This document shows positions 1-8,583 of a stretch of DNA of 64,000 nucleotides, piece after piece (positions within the stretch are counted from its first letter, which is position 1; the number at the start of each line of letters is the position of its first letter). The notes under the pieces are model-generated. The model was not told the origin of the DNA and ran no database searches. It was given only the letters and a program-made list of their open reading frames with translations. A program made the translations under genes and the position numbers. Source of the DNA: G963665925 sp963678925 (lineage in GTDB: Bacteria; Bacillota; Clostridia; Peptostreptococcales; Acidaminobacteraceae); the NCBI GenBank assembly GCA_963678925.1, contig OY787533.1, positions 4,154,001-4,218,000 of the forward strand. The letters are read 5' to 3'.

Positions 1-1
1 T

Positions 2-49
2 GGTGAAAGTCTCAGTGACGACGAAGTTATATATACATTCAAGTCATAA
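2..49 (+). CDS. Possible 3' end of an upstream gene (partial)
   Basis: A frame open from the window edge ends with TAA at 47-49 and encodes fifteen residues (GESLSDDEVIYTFKS). The composition looks like a natural protein tail, but the piece is too short to assign to a family. It could equally be chance. It lies on the same strand as the polymerase operon and about 95 bases upstream of that operon's promoter. Confidence 0.3.
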   Translation, partial: GESLSDDEVIYTFKS

Positions 50-142
50 TTCGTGTCAATACAAAAGTACTGCCGTATTAGAAAAAGCCATTTCCAGCGA
101 GACTGATCCTGTTGGAGCATATTCAGTAGTGTAGGCTTTGAC

Positions 143-171
143 TTGAAATCGAACACGTGTTCGTATATAAT
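143..171 (+). promoter_or_regulatory. SOS promoter with LexA box for the Y-polymerase operon
   Basis: TTGAAA (143-148) and TATAAT (166-171) are separated by 17 bases and form a good vegetative promoter. The spacer holds CGAACACGTGTTCG at 150-163, a perfect match to the Bacillus/Clostridium LexA (DinR) operator CGAAC-N4-GTTCG. A repressor bound there would cover the promoter, so the operon is expected to be induced by DNA damage. Confidence 0.88.
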
Positions 172-242
172 ATGAATATGGGGAGGCGAATTATCGCCGT
201 TGTTTGGGTCTTGTCCCGATTTTGAGAAAGGAGTCGGTGGTC

Positions 243-506
243 ATGAGGACCAGCCCAAGGGAAGTGGATGTGTTAGCAAGTTTTGACCGTTCGGGGCATG
301 TTCGGCCATTGCGTTTTAGAATTGAGGATGAATCAGGTGAGCGAAAGACCATTCGAGTGGATAAGATTATTCTGTCAGAGGTGGAGAAGCTGGCGGGAAA
401 CATCATGATAAAGTACAGGTGTCAAACTGTTATGGAAAATGAAGCACGTCTTTTTGAACTCAAATATGACCGAGATACCTTTAAGTGGTATCTGTTCAAA
501 ATGTAG
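243..506 (+). CDS. Small conserved hypothetical protein upstream of a Y-family polymerase
   Basis: This encodes an 87-residue soluble protein with no signal peptide or membrane segment. ATG 243 was chosen because AGAAAGGAG sits just upstream at about 225-233; a longer reading from 204 has no such site. The middle reads like a small beta-rich domain (RFRIEDESGER..IRVDKI), ending in a FELKYD...W pattern. I recall similar small proteins next to dinB-like genes in Clostridia, but no function is established to my knowledge. It is the first gene behind the LexA-box promoter, and only 11 bases separate it from the polymerase start, so it is very likely damage-induced and may act with the polymerase. 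Confidence 0.75.
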   Translation: MRTSPREVDVLASFDRSGHVRPLRFRIEDESGERKTIRVDKIILSEVEKLAGNIMIKYRCQTVMENEARLFELKYDRDTFKWYLFKM

Positions 507-517
507 AAGGTGATTTT

Positions 518-1771
518 GTGAAAAAAAGAGTGGTGTTCCATATTGATGTAAACTCAGCATATCTTTCGTGGGAAGCGGTATACAGACTCCAGCACGGTGC
601 CGATGTGGATTTGCGCAAAATCCCATCCATCGTGGGGGGCGACCCTGAAAAACGACGCGGCATTGTTCTGGCAAAATCTGAATCTGCAAAGTCTGTCGGC
701 ATACAGACAGGTGAGGTTCTTTTCAAGGCCTTTCAAAAATGCCCTACACTCACAGCTGTACCGCCCAATTACAGCTTGTATATCAAGTGCAGTCGTGCGC
801 TTGTAGAACTGCTGAAAATATATTCTCCCGATGTACAGCGCTATAGTATTGACGAGTGCTTTGTTGAATTCACAGATCTAGGCAAGCTGTGGGGGGACCC
901 AATCAAGCTGGCGCATACCATAAGAAAACGCGTCCAAAAGGAGCTTGGTTTTACTGTGAATATTGGCATATCGACAAACAAGCTTCTGGCAAAGGTGGCT
1001 TCTGAATTTGAAAAGCCCAATAGGGTGCATACCCTGTTTCCAGAGGAAATGGAGGCGAAAATGTGGCCGCTTCCAGTCGGAGAGCTTTTTGGTGTGGGAC
1101 GTGCGACAGAACCCAAACTGAGAGGCATCGGCATTATGACAGTCGGCGATCTCGCCAAATCTGACCCAGACCTGCTGAAATACAAGCTCGGAAAATTTGG
1201 TTTGATGATTTGGAACTATGCCAATGGCATTGAAGATTCCTTGACCCAGGAATCAGGTGTGGAATCTGTAAAAGGGATTGGCAATTCAAGCACGCTGCCG
1301 CGAGACATTGATACGCGGGAGTCTGCCTATTTGTACCTCTTATCCCTTACAGAAATGGTGGGCATGCGTCTGCGCGATGTGGGAAAGCGGTGTGGTCTTG
1401 TTTCAGTAAGTATTCGAAGCTGGGAGCTGGACCGGGCATCGCACCAGAAAAAACTGTTTTATGCTACTGACTCGACCATGCAGATATTTGAAGAGGTGAA
1501 GCTGCTCTTTGACGAGTTATGGGATGGACGCCCCATAAGACACTTAGGTGTTCGTGTTTCCAACCTGGACAGCGGCGTTTTCAGACAGCTTCCACTGATT
1601 GGTGCTGAAGCCATTGAGAAACAGGCCAAGCTCGATACGGTTATTGACAGCCTGCGGCTCAAGTTTGGAAATCGCGCCGTCGTACGTGGAACCTTTCTGC
1701 ATTCGGGCATAAAGCCTATTATGGGTGGGGTTGGAGAAGAAGATTATCCGATGATGCGGTTTGACCTCTGA
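518..1771 (+). CDS. dinB: DNA polymerase IV / Y-family translesion polymerase
   Basis: This 417-residue protein is an error-prone polymerase that inserts nucleotides opposite damaged bases. The N-terminus carries the first metal-binding aspartate (HIDVNSAY, D10). The catalytic YSIDECF motif is at residues 109-115 with acidic D112 and E113. A thumb/helix-hairpin-helix region follows (GVGRATEPKLRGIGIMTVGDL), and then the little-finger domain. GTG 518 was chosen because AGAAGGTG lies just upstream and because upstream residues do not fit the family start; the family usually begins a few residues before the HIDVNSAY-like motif. The length is normal for Pol IV. It is second in the SOS operon and ends before a strong terminator. 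Confidence 0.93.
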   Translation: MKKRVVFHIDVNSAYLSWEAVYRLQHGADVDLRKIPSIVGGDPEKRRGIVLAKSESAKSVGIQTGEVLFKAFQKCPTLTAVPPNYSLYIKCSRALVELLKIYSPDVQRYSIDECFVEFTDLGKLWGDPIKLAHTIRKRVQKELGFTVNIGISTNKLLAKVASEFEKPNRVHTLFPEEMEAKMWPLPVGELFGVGRATEPKLRGIGIMTVGDLAKSDPDLLKYKLGKFGLMIWNYANGIEDSLTQESGVESVKGIGNSSTLPRDIDTRESAYLYLLSLTEMVGMRLRDVGKRCGLVSVSIRSWELDRASHQKKLFYATDSTMQIFEEVKLLFDELWDGRPIRHLGVRVSNLDSGVFRQLPLIGAEAIEKQAKLDTVIDSLRLKFGNRAVVRGTFLHSGIKPIMGGVGEEDYPMMRFDL

Positions 1772-1806
1772 TTTTAAAGTGGTTTGAAATAGGGATTGAA
1801 TTAAAA

Positions 1807-1860
1807 AAGCCCTCCATTGTAAGCTTGCCTAAAGCAAGGGACAATGGGGGGCTTGATTTT
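1807..1860. terminator. Bidirectional terminator between dinB and a chemoreceptor gene
   Basis: AAGCCCTCCATTGT (1807-1820) pairs with ACAATGGGGGGCTT (1841-1854). T-rich sequence follows on the plus side and an A-run on the other side gives a U tail to minus-strand transcripts, so it can serve both convergent genes. Confidence 0.85.
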
Positions 1861-3059
1861 TATTTGACTATTTTTTCAGCCGTGTCCTTGAGGTCAACCT
1901 CAAAAGAGGTGAGGGCCTGGGTTAGGTCTGAAACCATCTCGTGAATTGTTGAAGCGCTTGTTGCAGTGCGCTCTACATCAGAGGCAAGTTCATCCGTGTT
2001 GTCGAAAATGTTTTGGGTCATATCGCTTAGGTTCTCAGAATGTGTGTCCACCTGAGAAATTTGAAGCATCATGTTGCGAATGTGGCTCTGGATATTGCCA
2101 AAGCTGACTTCTGTTTCCTTGGCATTGCTGCGTCCCGCGTCAACAGCTGTTTCAACTTGTTTTACAGAAGAAATGACATCAAAGATATCCTGTTTGATGC
2201 TGCCAACCTGTTCTGTAATGTCAACACTGGCTTTCTGAGACTGAGTTGCAAGCTTTCCAACTTCATCTGCAACGACGGCAAACCCGCGACCGTGTTCTCC
2301 GGCTCTTGCTGCTTCAATAGAGGCATTGAGGGCAAGTAGGTTGGTCTGTTCCGAAATGGACTTGATCAGTTCAACCATATTTTCAATGGACTGCATGGAT
2401 TCCTGAAGCTGCTCAAATTTGGAAGTCGCTTCTCCAAGCTGTGACGAAATGTTTTCTACCGCTGAAACCATTTTGCTTACGGCATTCATGCCGCCTTCTG
2501 TTTCGGCCTGAATTGTGCCGGACAGCTCAGTGGCTTCTCCTGTAACATCCTTAAGGCTCTTGGAAAAGTTTGATATTTCCTGAAGACTTGACGTGGTTTC
2601 TTCAACCGATGCCAGGTTGCTCGCAGCCTTTTCGGCAATATCTGTGGTGTGCTCAGTCACGCCATGAATCTGCTGTGAAGCTGCATTCATTTTTGACACG
2701 ATTGTACCGAGCATTTCTTTTGTCATGAATTCCTTTTCAAGGCTTTGCGCAAAGCCTATTGCACCCGTACAGTTTCCGTTCCTGTCAATGAGTGGATATG
2801 TAACTGCTTTAAATGGCAATCCGTAGACCTCGGCAGGAACCGTGGCCTTAATGATTTCCTTTGATTGAATTGTTGCACGCAGTGGATCGGACTCTGGAAT
2901 CGGCGCACCCACTTTTATAGGTATGGACATTTTATCCCCCGGCCAATACCCTAAAAATTTGTCCTTGTCAGTAATTGAAACCATAATATCTTCCTGTACG
3001 ATATCTTTTAGTAAAGGAAGCACTTCGTGAAATGATTGAAACTTATTCTTTTTAAACAT
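1860..3059 (-). CDS. Soluble methyl-accepting chemotaxis protein
   Basis: This 399-residue chemoreceptor lacks any membrane-spanning segment, so it should sense a cytoplasmic signal. Residues 1-115 form a small PAS/Cache-like sensor with a 'PLID.NG...GAIGFAQS' pattern. The rest is the coiled-coil signalling domain, including the invariant tip LLALNASIEAARAGEHGRG that contacts CheA and CheW. It ends with a long helical methylation region. The first ATG (3057-3059 on the complement) fits the family. It is convergent with dinB and divergent from the sensor kinase at 3342. The ligand cannot be predicted. Confidence 0.9.
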   Translation of the reverse strand: MFKKNKFQSFHEVLPLLKDIVQEDIMVSITDKDKFLGYWPGDKMSIPIKVGAPIPESDPLRATIQSKEIIKATVPAEVYGLPFKAVTYPLIDRNGNCTGAIGFAQSLEKEFMTKEMLGTIVSKMNAASQQIHGVTEHTTDIAEKAASNLASVEETTSSLQEISNFSKSLKDVTGEATELSGTIQAETEGGMNAVSKMVSAVENISSQLGEATSKFEQLQESMQSIENMVELIKSISEQTNLLALNASIEAARAGEHGRGFAVVADEVGKLATQSQKASVDITEQVGSIKQDIFDVISSVKQVETAVDAGRSNAKETEVSFGNIQSHIRNMMLQISQVDTHSENLSDMTQNIFDNTDELASDVERTATSASTIHEMVSDLTQALTSFEVDLKDTAEKIVK

Positions 3060-3341
3060 GCCCGAACCCCATTTCGTAAATAAATATCAACATAACATAT
3101 GTATCCAATTAATAGTAGAATAGATACTTTCAAGGAATAGTTTACCAATATTTTGAATGGTGTGCAACAAAATAGAACTAATGTGCAATTAAAAAGACAG
3201 GTCTTTCGACAAACTGGTATTAATTGTATTGTATTTGAGTGGTAATCAATATGTTTAAGCAGCGTTTCAATTGCGTAATTCAAATGAGGGGAACTGGGTA
3301 TAAAATTCTATGAAACCGGTAATTAAACAGGGGTGATATGT

Positions 3342-5282
3342 ATGTATAAATTTCTGATCAAAATTATCATAATAAGCCTGTTCGTAAATACACTGGCTGT
3401 GTCATCCCTTACCTATGGGGCGGACCTGTCAGAAGACGTCAGTTCGGGAACGCATTTCGAAATACTCCTGCTCAATGCTTATCACGACGGATATATTTGG
3501 AGCAATGATTTGAAAAAGGGCGTCATGGATACTCTGGACGCAAAGTTCAGCAACTACAGTCTGCGTATTGAACATATGGATACGAAAAACATCAATACAG
3601 AAGCCTATTATGAAGAGCTTTATAGATTGTACAGCATGAAGTATGAAAAAGACACATTCGACGTCATACTAAGTGCCGATGATAACGCGCTACGGTTTTT
3701 GATGAAGTACCGGGACCGTCTCTTTGGTAACACGCCGGTATTCTTCTGTGGTGTAAATACGCTGGAAGCCTATCCGCATTTGGAGGATATGAAATATGTT
3801 TATGGCGTTGCAGAGCAAAATTCCATTGGGGATACTGTGGGTGCTGCCCTGCGCCAAAATCCGGATATTGAAGATGTCTACCTGGTTGTCGAGGACACCG
3901 TTACGGGCAAATCGACAAAATCCAATACCCTCAAGGTCATGCGCAATAATTACCCGCAAATCAATTACAGGATTTTCGAAAATATGACCATCTACGAGAT
4001 ACAAGACGCTGTTTCAAAGCTAGACCCCAAAACAGCCATTGTCATATATGCCTTCTACGCCGTTGATGTCGAGGGGAGAGTCTTTGCACTGGATTATCCA
4101 TCAAGACTTTTATCGGAAGCCTCATCTGTACCTGTCTACAGCCTGTATACATTCGGTTTTGGGACGGGAACTGTTGGCGGAAAGCTTATAGAAGGCTACA
4201 CCCAAGGCATGAGAATGGTTGAATTCATGTCTGAGTATTTGAGTAATGGATATGTGGAAAACAGGTTCATTGACGATAACAGCATCAACCGTTACAAGTT
4301 TGACTACAATGCCCTGCGTAAATACGGCCTTTCTGTCGATGCCCTGCCAAAGGATAGTCTTGTTGTCAATCGGCCTCAAAGCTTTTACGAAGACCATAAG
4401 CTTGAAGTCAATATAGGATTTTTCATGCTGATCATGCTGGTGGTGTATCTGGCAACACTGCGTTCACAGGTGACATCGCAAACCCGTAAAATTGAGAGTG
4501 CTCAAAAGGAGCTACTGGAAGCAGAAAAGTTGGCATCCCTGGGCCGACTTGTTGCAGGTGTTGCACATGAAGTGAACACGCCGATTGGTATTGGCGTGAC
4601 CCTTGCGTCACATATGGAATTCATTTCGAAAAAAATGGGACAAGCAGTTTCAAGTGGCAATGTCAGCAAGACGGAGTTCGTGAATAATATTGAAGAGCTG
4701 CAGGAGACTGCAGACCACCTTCTCGATACCATGGACAAGGCCTCCGAGCTGATTAGAAGCTTCAAGCGTGTCGCCATAGATCAGGTTTCCGATGAATATC
4801 GGAATGTCAATATGTGCAGCTATATGCACGAAATCGTCAATAGCCTGCGGCAGGAAATGAAAAAGAAGAATGTGGATGTGCGTATTCTATGTGATGCAGA
4901 AGTGGAAGTATTCACCCATGCTGGCGCCATATATCAGATATTGCTTAATTTGATTATGAACTCTCTGAAGCATGGCTTTGAAGGTCGGGAGAATGGGATT
5001 ATTGATATTAAGACATCATTTTTACAAGATGAGTCAGAGAAAATGCTGCGTATCAAGTATAGGGACTATGGCGTGGGCATGCCGCCAAATGTCTTGAAGC
5101 AAATATACGAGCCGTTTTTCACCACCAAACGTGACAATGGCGGGAGTGGTCTGGGCATGAGCATTGTCTATGACCTTGTGACAGAAACCCTCGAAGGACG
5201 TATAGAGTGCTCCAGCGCTGAACAGGCGGGAACGGAGTTCATTATTGACATACCAATTAAAAATGGCCATGAAACTGAGTAA
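3342..5282 (+). CDS. Sensor histidine kinase with fused ABC substrate-binding-protein domain
   Basis: This 646-residue membrane kinase begins with a signal peptide (about 1-25). An extracytoplasmic domain to about residue 350 resembles the TrpX/ABC_sub_bind family (LLLNAYHDGYIW...VMDTL; pattern DVILSADDNALRFL). One membrane helix lies near 357-375, followed by a coiled coil and a HisKA domain with H409 in the box VAHEVNTPIG. An ATPase domain completes it (NLIMNSLKHG, DYGVGM, GGSGLGMSIV). ATG 3342 was preferred to GTG 3333 because AGGGG lies seven bases upstream. No response regulator gene is adjacent. A close architectural relative with a different sensor is encoded at 46494-48371. The ligand is unknown. 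Confidence 0.9.
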   Translation: MYKFLIKIIIISLFVNTLAVSSLTYGADLSEDVSSGTHFEILLLNAYHDGYIWSNDLKKGVMDTLDAKFSNYSLRIEHMDTKNINTEAYYEELYRLYSMKYEKDTFDVILSADDNALRFLMKYRDRLFGNTPVFFCGVNTLEAYPHLEDMKYVYGVAEQNSIGDTVGAALRQNPDIEDVYLVVEDTVTGKSTKSNTLKVMRNNYPQINYRIFENMTIYEIQDAVSKLDPKTAIVIYAFYAVDVEGRVFALDYPSRLLSEASSVPVYSLYTFGFGTGTVGGKLIEGYTQGMRMVEFMSEYLSNGYVENRFIDDNSINRYKFDYNALRKYGLSVDALPKDSLVVNRPQSFYEDHKLEVNIGFFMLIMLVVYLATLRSQVTSQTRKIESAQKELLEAEKLASLGRLVAGVAHEVNTPIGIGVTLASHMEFISKKMGQAVSSGNVSKTEFVNNIEELQETADHLLDTMDKASELIRSFKRVAIDQVSDEYRNVNMCSYMHEIVNSLRQEMKKKNVDVRILCDAEVEVFTHAGAIYQILLNLIMNSLKHGFEGRENGIIDIKTSFLQDESEKMLRIKYRDYGVGMPPNVLKQIYEPFFTTKRDNGGSGLGMSIVYDLVTETLEGRIECSSAEQAGTEFIIDIPIKNGHETE

Positions 5283-5290
5283 TCAATTCG

Positions 5291-5335
5291 CATCCCGTGG
5301 CAGACACCAGACAAGTGCTTGCGCGGGATGTTTTA
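5291..5335 (+). terminator. Terminator after the 3342-5282 kinase gene
   Basis: CATCCCG (5291-5297) pairs with CGGGATG (5324-5330) and is followed by TTTT. The loop is long with some additional pairing. Confidence 0.6.
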
Positions 5336-5404
5336 TGTCTTGCACTGGGAAGTCGGCAGAGAAAAGAGACTGAGAAAAGAAAATGATAATACAAAATGTA
5401 ATAG

Positions 5405-5433
5405 TTTACTTGATTTTATATATTACATATAAT
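5405..5433 (+). promoter_or_regulatory. Probable vegetative promoter for the zinc-finger/flavoprotein operon
   Basis: TTTACT (5405-5410) and a perfect TATAAT (5428-5433) are spaced by 17 bases. The start codon at 5463 is 30 bases downstream. Confidence 0.6.
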
Positions 5434-5462
5434 TCGTATTGAGAGTAGAAAAGGAGTACGCT

Positions 5463-6485
5463 ATGAATCAATATGAAACTTACGATAGACATCCATCCAC
5501 TGAAAAGAAGCTGTTAAGCAGAAATCTGGGACTCAAGGGTCGATATGCAACACAGTGGATACGCTTTAAGGAATATGACATAAAATCCATGGCTTCAGGC
5601 AAGGCTTATCTTGCTCCAAAAGAAAATGCCGCATTTGAAATGTATGACCCATTTGATGAAGCCGAGTCTCTTCTGGTGGACATTTTACGACTGGGAGATG
5701 CATATAGACGCTATTGTGAGGTGGAAAAGGAAATCCACATCAACGCTTATAGAAAGCGAAAGCATCAAAAGCTTTGGGATGAGCTTCAGGAAAGTCTTGT
5801 CGAATGGGCCAAGCGTTATGGCCTGCTTGGGTTTATGAGCTCGAGTACCTACAACCATAACATCATAGGAGAAAAAACGATTCTTCTGACAGAGAAAAAC
5901 TTCTTGGGAACCCAGGCGCGCACAATGGAAGAAGCTGCCTATATTGACCTGTTCACGCCGTTTGCAGAAGCGGGTGCCTTTGAAGTGCAGACCTATAAGG
6001 ACAAGGCTTATCTTGTGAAATATGAAGACTCTCCCAAGTTTTATGGAAAACGTTCAATGGTTCTTGATCTGGTCTTTTCAAGCTTCTACTCGGAAGACAT
6101 TCTTTGGCTGCTTGAATATGCGAAAATGTTATGTACGCATTTTGACCAGCTTCAGACCTTCAAGAAATCAGCAGGTTCACTCACAGAGCCTGTAACGATT
6201 ATGGCAGACCGTTTTCAGGCCGGAAAAATTGGCTTTACAATAATTCAAGGAACACAAACGCAGATCGCATGGGAATTTGATTCCCTTATGACGGCAATAC
6301 AGACCATATATGGCTTTGCACTAACAGAGGGAAGTGTTGAACTCAAACGCTGTCAGCACTGTAATGGATTTTTCTTTGCAGGGACTGCAAGAGAGCGTTA
6401 CTGCGGCGATGCCTGCCGCAATCGACATAATGTCATGCGAACGCGAGAAAGGGACAAAAATGAAAATACTTCTATTGAACGGTAA
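5463..6485 (+). CDS. Hypothetical protein with C-terminal CGNR-like zinc finger
   Basis: This 340-residue soluble protein has an uncharacterised body of about 285 residues and a C-terminal treble-clef-like finger, CQHC...RYCGDACRNRHNVMR. It resembles CGNR and DUF6076-type fingers that bind zinc and often nucleic acid. ATG 5463 follows AAAAGGAG (5449-5456). Its 3' end overlaps the next gene by 26 bases, and the downstream start lies inside the region coding the basic tail, so the genes are translationally coupled. It may be a regulator of the two flavoproteins, but this is inference from position and the finger only. Confidence 0.75.
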   Translation: MNQYETYDRHPSTEKKLLSRNLGLKGRYATQWIRFKEYDIKSMASGKAYLAPKENAAFEMYDPFDEAESLLVDILRLGDAYRRYCEVEKEIHINAYRKRKHQKLWDELQESLVEWAKRYGLLGFMSSSTYNHNIIGEKTILLTEKNFLGTQARTMEEAAYIDLFTPFAEAGAFEVQTYKDKAYLVKYEDSPKFYGKRSMVLDLVFSSFYSEDILWLLEYAKMLCTHFDQLQTFKKSAGSLTEPVTIMADRFQAGKIGFTIIQGTQTQIAWEFDSLMTAIQTIYGFALTEGSVELKRCQHCNGFFFAGTARERYCGDACRNRHNVMRTRERDKNENTSIER

Positions 6486-6984
6486 TCAGAATCAGGCGAA
6501 TGCAGATTTTGATGCACAAATAAGAAACGTTGAGAAGCAACTGCTTGGAAGTGGGCATGAAGTTGAATATATGGACTTGAATACCATGCAAATCAAGGAC
6601 TGTATCGGGTGTTACGCATGCTGGCTTAAAACGCCTGGACTCTGTGTTCTCAAAGATGACATGGACAAGGTGCTGGCTTCATATGTGAAATCGGACTGGG
6701 TGATTCTAGCGACACCGGTATGTATTGGGTTTGTTTCACCACTTGTCAAAAGAATCAGCGACAGGTCATTGCCGCTGATCCATCCCTATTTGAGGTTGGA
6801 TGAAGACCGGATGAAACATGTTAACCGTTATGAAAAACTGCCGAAGCAGCTGATTTTGACAGATACCCTAGAGGACACAGAAGCAATTGCTGCGGTTTAT
6901 AGAATCGGCAAGGGCGGGACCACAAAGCTGCTTGCACTGGAGAATGGAATGGAGGCGATTGAACATGCAATTGCTGATAATTAA
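6460..6984 (+). CDS. Flavodoxin-fold NAD(P)H-dependent FMN reductase / iron-sulfur flavoprotein-like
   Basis: This 174-residue protein has the flavodoxin-like start MKILLLNGNQNQ (FMN phosphate loop). A cysteine motif, KDCIGCYACW...CVLKDDM, around residues 43-65 is typical of the NADPH-dependent FMN reductase/iron-sulfur flavoprotein group. It presumably transfers electrons or reduces quinone- or azo-type compounds in the cytoplasm. ATG 6460 follows AGAAAGGGA and overlaps the preceding gene by 26 bases. The 3' end overlaps the next flavoprotein by 20 bases. It is somewhat short for the family. Confidence 0.8.
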   Translation: MKILLLNGNQNQANADFDAQIRNVEKQLLGSGHEVEYMDLNTMQIKDCIGCYACWLKTPGLCVLKDDMDKVLASYVKSDWVILATPVCIGFVSPLVKRISDRSLPLIHPYLRLDEDRMKHVNRYEKLPKQLILTDTLEDTEAIAAVYRIGKGGTTKLLALENGMEAIEHAIADN

Positions 6985-7627
6985 TGGGTCGCCAAAGCCT
7001 GAAAAAAGCAATACACAGCTTATGGCGGAAAAATTTGAAAAGGGAATTGAAGCGTCGAATGAACTCGGATTTTCTACGAAAATCATGCGTATAGCAAAGG
7101 ATACCCCTGAAGCGATTTTAGGGGAAATGGAAAACAGCAGCCACATCGTCATTGCATTTCCACTATACGGTTATGCAATGCCCGCTGCCATGCATCAGCT
7201 CCTGAATGATGCGGTTGCTATGGACATGACAGGTAAACGTCTCAGTTATATTATCCAGTATGGCTTTATGGAAGCCGTACACGGTCGCCCGATTGAGAAG
7301 TATCTTGTCAACTACACGAAACGGGTCGGTGCATCCTACGGCGGCTCTATAGTCAAAGGTGGATGTGATAACCTGTATTACCAGCAGGAAACAGCAAATG
7401 GTCTCAAGGTTCTGGATGGACTGACTGCCTTTGGTTCAGGGTATGGAAAAACAGGTTTGATCGATGAAACCATGTCCCTGGAATTTTCAAAGCCTGAAGT
7501 GCAGAAGAAAAAATCAAAATTTGTCATGCGCATTTTCGTCTGGATGGCAAACCGGTTTTACTGGAAAAAGAAATATACCGCAAACGGTGTTTCGGAAGAA
7601 GATAGTTTTGCCAAGCCCTATGCATAG
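6965..7627 (+). CDS. NAD(P)H-dependent oxidoreductase, flavodoxin fold
   Basis: This 220-residue protein begins MQLLIINGSPKPEKSNTQ, the FMN-binding loop of the flavodoxin/NADPH-quinone reductase superfamily. Residues near 63-75 (IVIAFPLYGYAMPA) match the second flavin-contacting segment. The C-terminal 40 residues are basic and aromatic (KKKSKFVMRIFVWMANRFYWKKK) and could associate with the membrane. ATG 6965 has GGAATGGAGG upstream and lies inside the end of the preceding gene. It is last in a three-gene coupled unit that ends at a terminator. The substrate is unknown; the tandem arrangement suggests the two flavoproteins work together. Confidence 0.8.
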   Translation: MQLLIINGSPKPEKSNTQLMAEKFEKGIEASNELGFSTKIMRIAKDTPEAILGEMENSSHIVIAFPLYGYAMPAAMHQLLNDAVAMDMTGKRLSYIIQYGFMEAVHGRPIEKYLVNYTKRVGASYGGSIVKGGCDNLYYQQETANGLKVLDGLTAFGSGYGKTGLIDETMSLEFSKPEVQKKKSKFVMRIFVWMANRFYWKKKYTANGVSEEDSFAKPYA

Positions 7628-7644
7628 GAAAAACAAGTATAAAG

Positions 7645-7690
7645 AAACCTCTGGACCAGATTCAAATGAATTTGTGCCAGAGGTTTTTAC
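7645..7690 (+). terminator. Terminator of the flavoprotein operon
   Basis: AAACCTCTGG (7645-7654) pairs with CCAGAGGTTT (7677-7686), followed by a T-run. Confidence 0.8.
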
Positions 7691-7770
7691 TGTATAGACC
7701 CTATAAAGTGTACATTTTTTATGCAATCGCAGTGGTAATCATATATAATGTAAAGTAAGTTTTGCTGGGT

Positions 7771-7974
7771 TTATTTGCCGAAAATAATCCTTGCCAGATA
7801 GAGCAGCAGAAAACCTGGAATCATTATTCGAATGCCGAAATTTGGCCGATTAAAAACATCCTCCTGTTTGACAACCACTTTTAGTGGTGAGAGCTTGTAA
7901 TTGATAAAAAGCATGCCAAGCGCTAGAAAGAACAGACCGAATAAAGTTATTAGAATACCTATGAAAAGTGTCAT
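7771..7974 (-). CDS. Small two-helix membrane protein, hypothetical
   Basis: This 67-residue protein has two hydrophobic segments, about residues 2-24 (LFIGILITLFGLFFLALGML) and 46-62 (IRIMIPGFLLLYLARIIF). They are separated by a charged loop. The start at 7974 was chosen because the complement shows a GAGGTGATTGT site immediately upstream; the longer frame reading lacks one. It stands alone on the minus strand between two plus-strand units. I do not recognise the family. Confidence 0.6.
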   Translation of the reverse strand: MTLFIGILITLFGLFFLALGMLFINYKLSPLKVVVKQEDVFNRPNFGIRIMIPGFLLLYLARIIFGK

Positions 7975-8088
7975 ACAATCACCTCGTTTCCTAAAATGCG
8001 TACATTTTAAATATAGACCATGCACACCTGATTGGCAAGGCTACAAAATCTGAGCAGTCAATCGGAAGGTGTTGAAAATGTGATTAAA

Positions 8089-8116
8089 TTGACAAGCTAA
8101 ATCATAGAAGTATAAT
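8089..8116 (+). promoter_or_regulatory. Vegetative promoter for the IscU-like/hydrolase unit
   Basis: A perfect TTGACA (8089-8094) and a perfect TATAAT (8111-8116) are separated by 16 bases, 54 bases before the GTG start at 8171. Confidence 0.75.
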
Positions 8117-8170
8117 GATAGGGGCATATGCTAATAATAGACTCTATGCCAAAATATAATTGGAAAGAAA

Positions 8171-8572
8171 GTGATTCAACTGTATACTAAGAAAGTTCTA
8201 GACCTTATTGTTTATCCTGAAAATGTTGGGAAAATTGATGATTACAATGGCATTGGCCTAGCAGGAGATCCAGACTGCGGAGACCATCTTGAAATTACAA
8301 TCAAGGTTGAAAATCAAATAATCAAAGATGTAAAGTTCAGAGTCCAAGGATGTGGCGGTGCGATTGCAAGCAGCAGTATGACGACGATTCTTGCAAAAGG
8401 GAAGCCGGTTATGGAAGCCTATCTTATAACAAAGCTGGACATAGTGGAAGCACTGGGTGGCCTACCCGAAGAAAAAATCCACTGTTCGGTTTTGGGAGAA
8501 CAGGCCTTGAAGAAGGCCATTCTTGACTATGCAAAAAAATACAATACAAATCATATTAAACAGAGAGATTAG
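8171..8572 (+). CDS. Iron-sulfur cluster assembly scaffold, IscU/NifU-like
   Basis: This 133-residue NifU N-terminal-type protein carries the three cluster-holding cysteines: C36 in GDPDCGD with conserved D38, C61 in QGCGGAIASSS, and C105 in IHCSVLGEQA. Family members receive sulfide from a cysteine desulfurase and build [2Fe-2S] or [4Fe-4S] clusters for transfer. The start is GTG 8171 with GGAAAGA just upstream; no better ATG precedes the conserved region. No desulfurase gene is adjacent, so it may serve as a specialised or stand-alone scaffold. It is 11 bases upstream of the hydrolase gene and probably cotranscribed. Confidence 0.88.
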   Translation: MIQLYTKKVLDLIVYPENVGKIDDYNGIGLAGDPDCGDHLEITIKVENQIIKDVKFRVQGCGGAIASSSMTTILAKGKPVMEAYLITKLDIVEALGGLPEEKIHCSVLGEQALKKAILDYAKKYNTNHIKQRD

Positions 8573-8583
8573 GAGGCGCTTTT

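Noticed and set aside
3008..3283. 91-codon frame on the minus strand upstream of the soluble chemoreceptor
   Set aside because: It overlaps the receptor start in another frame, and its sequence (many Cys, Ile, Leu) looks random.
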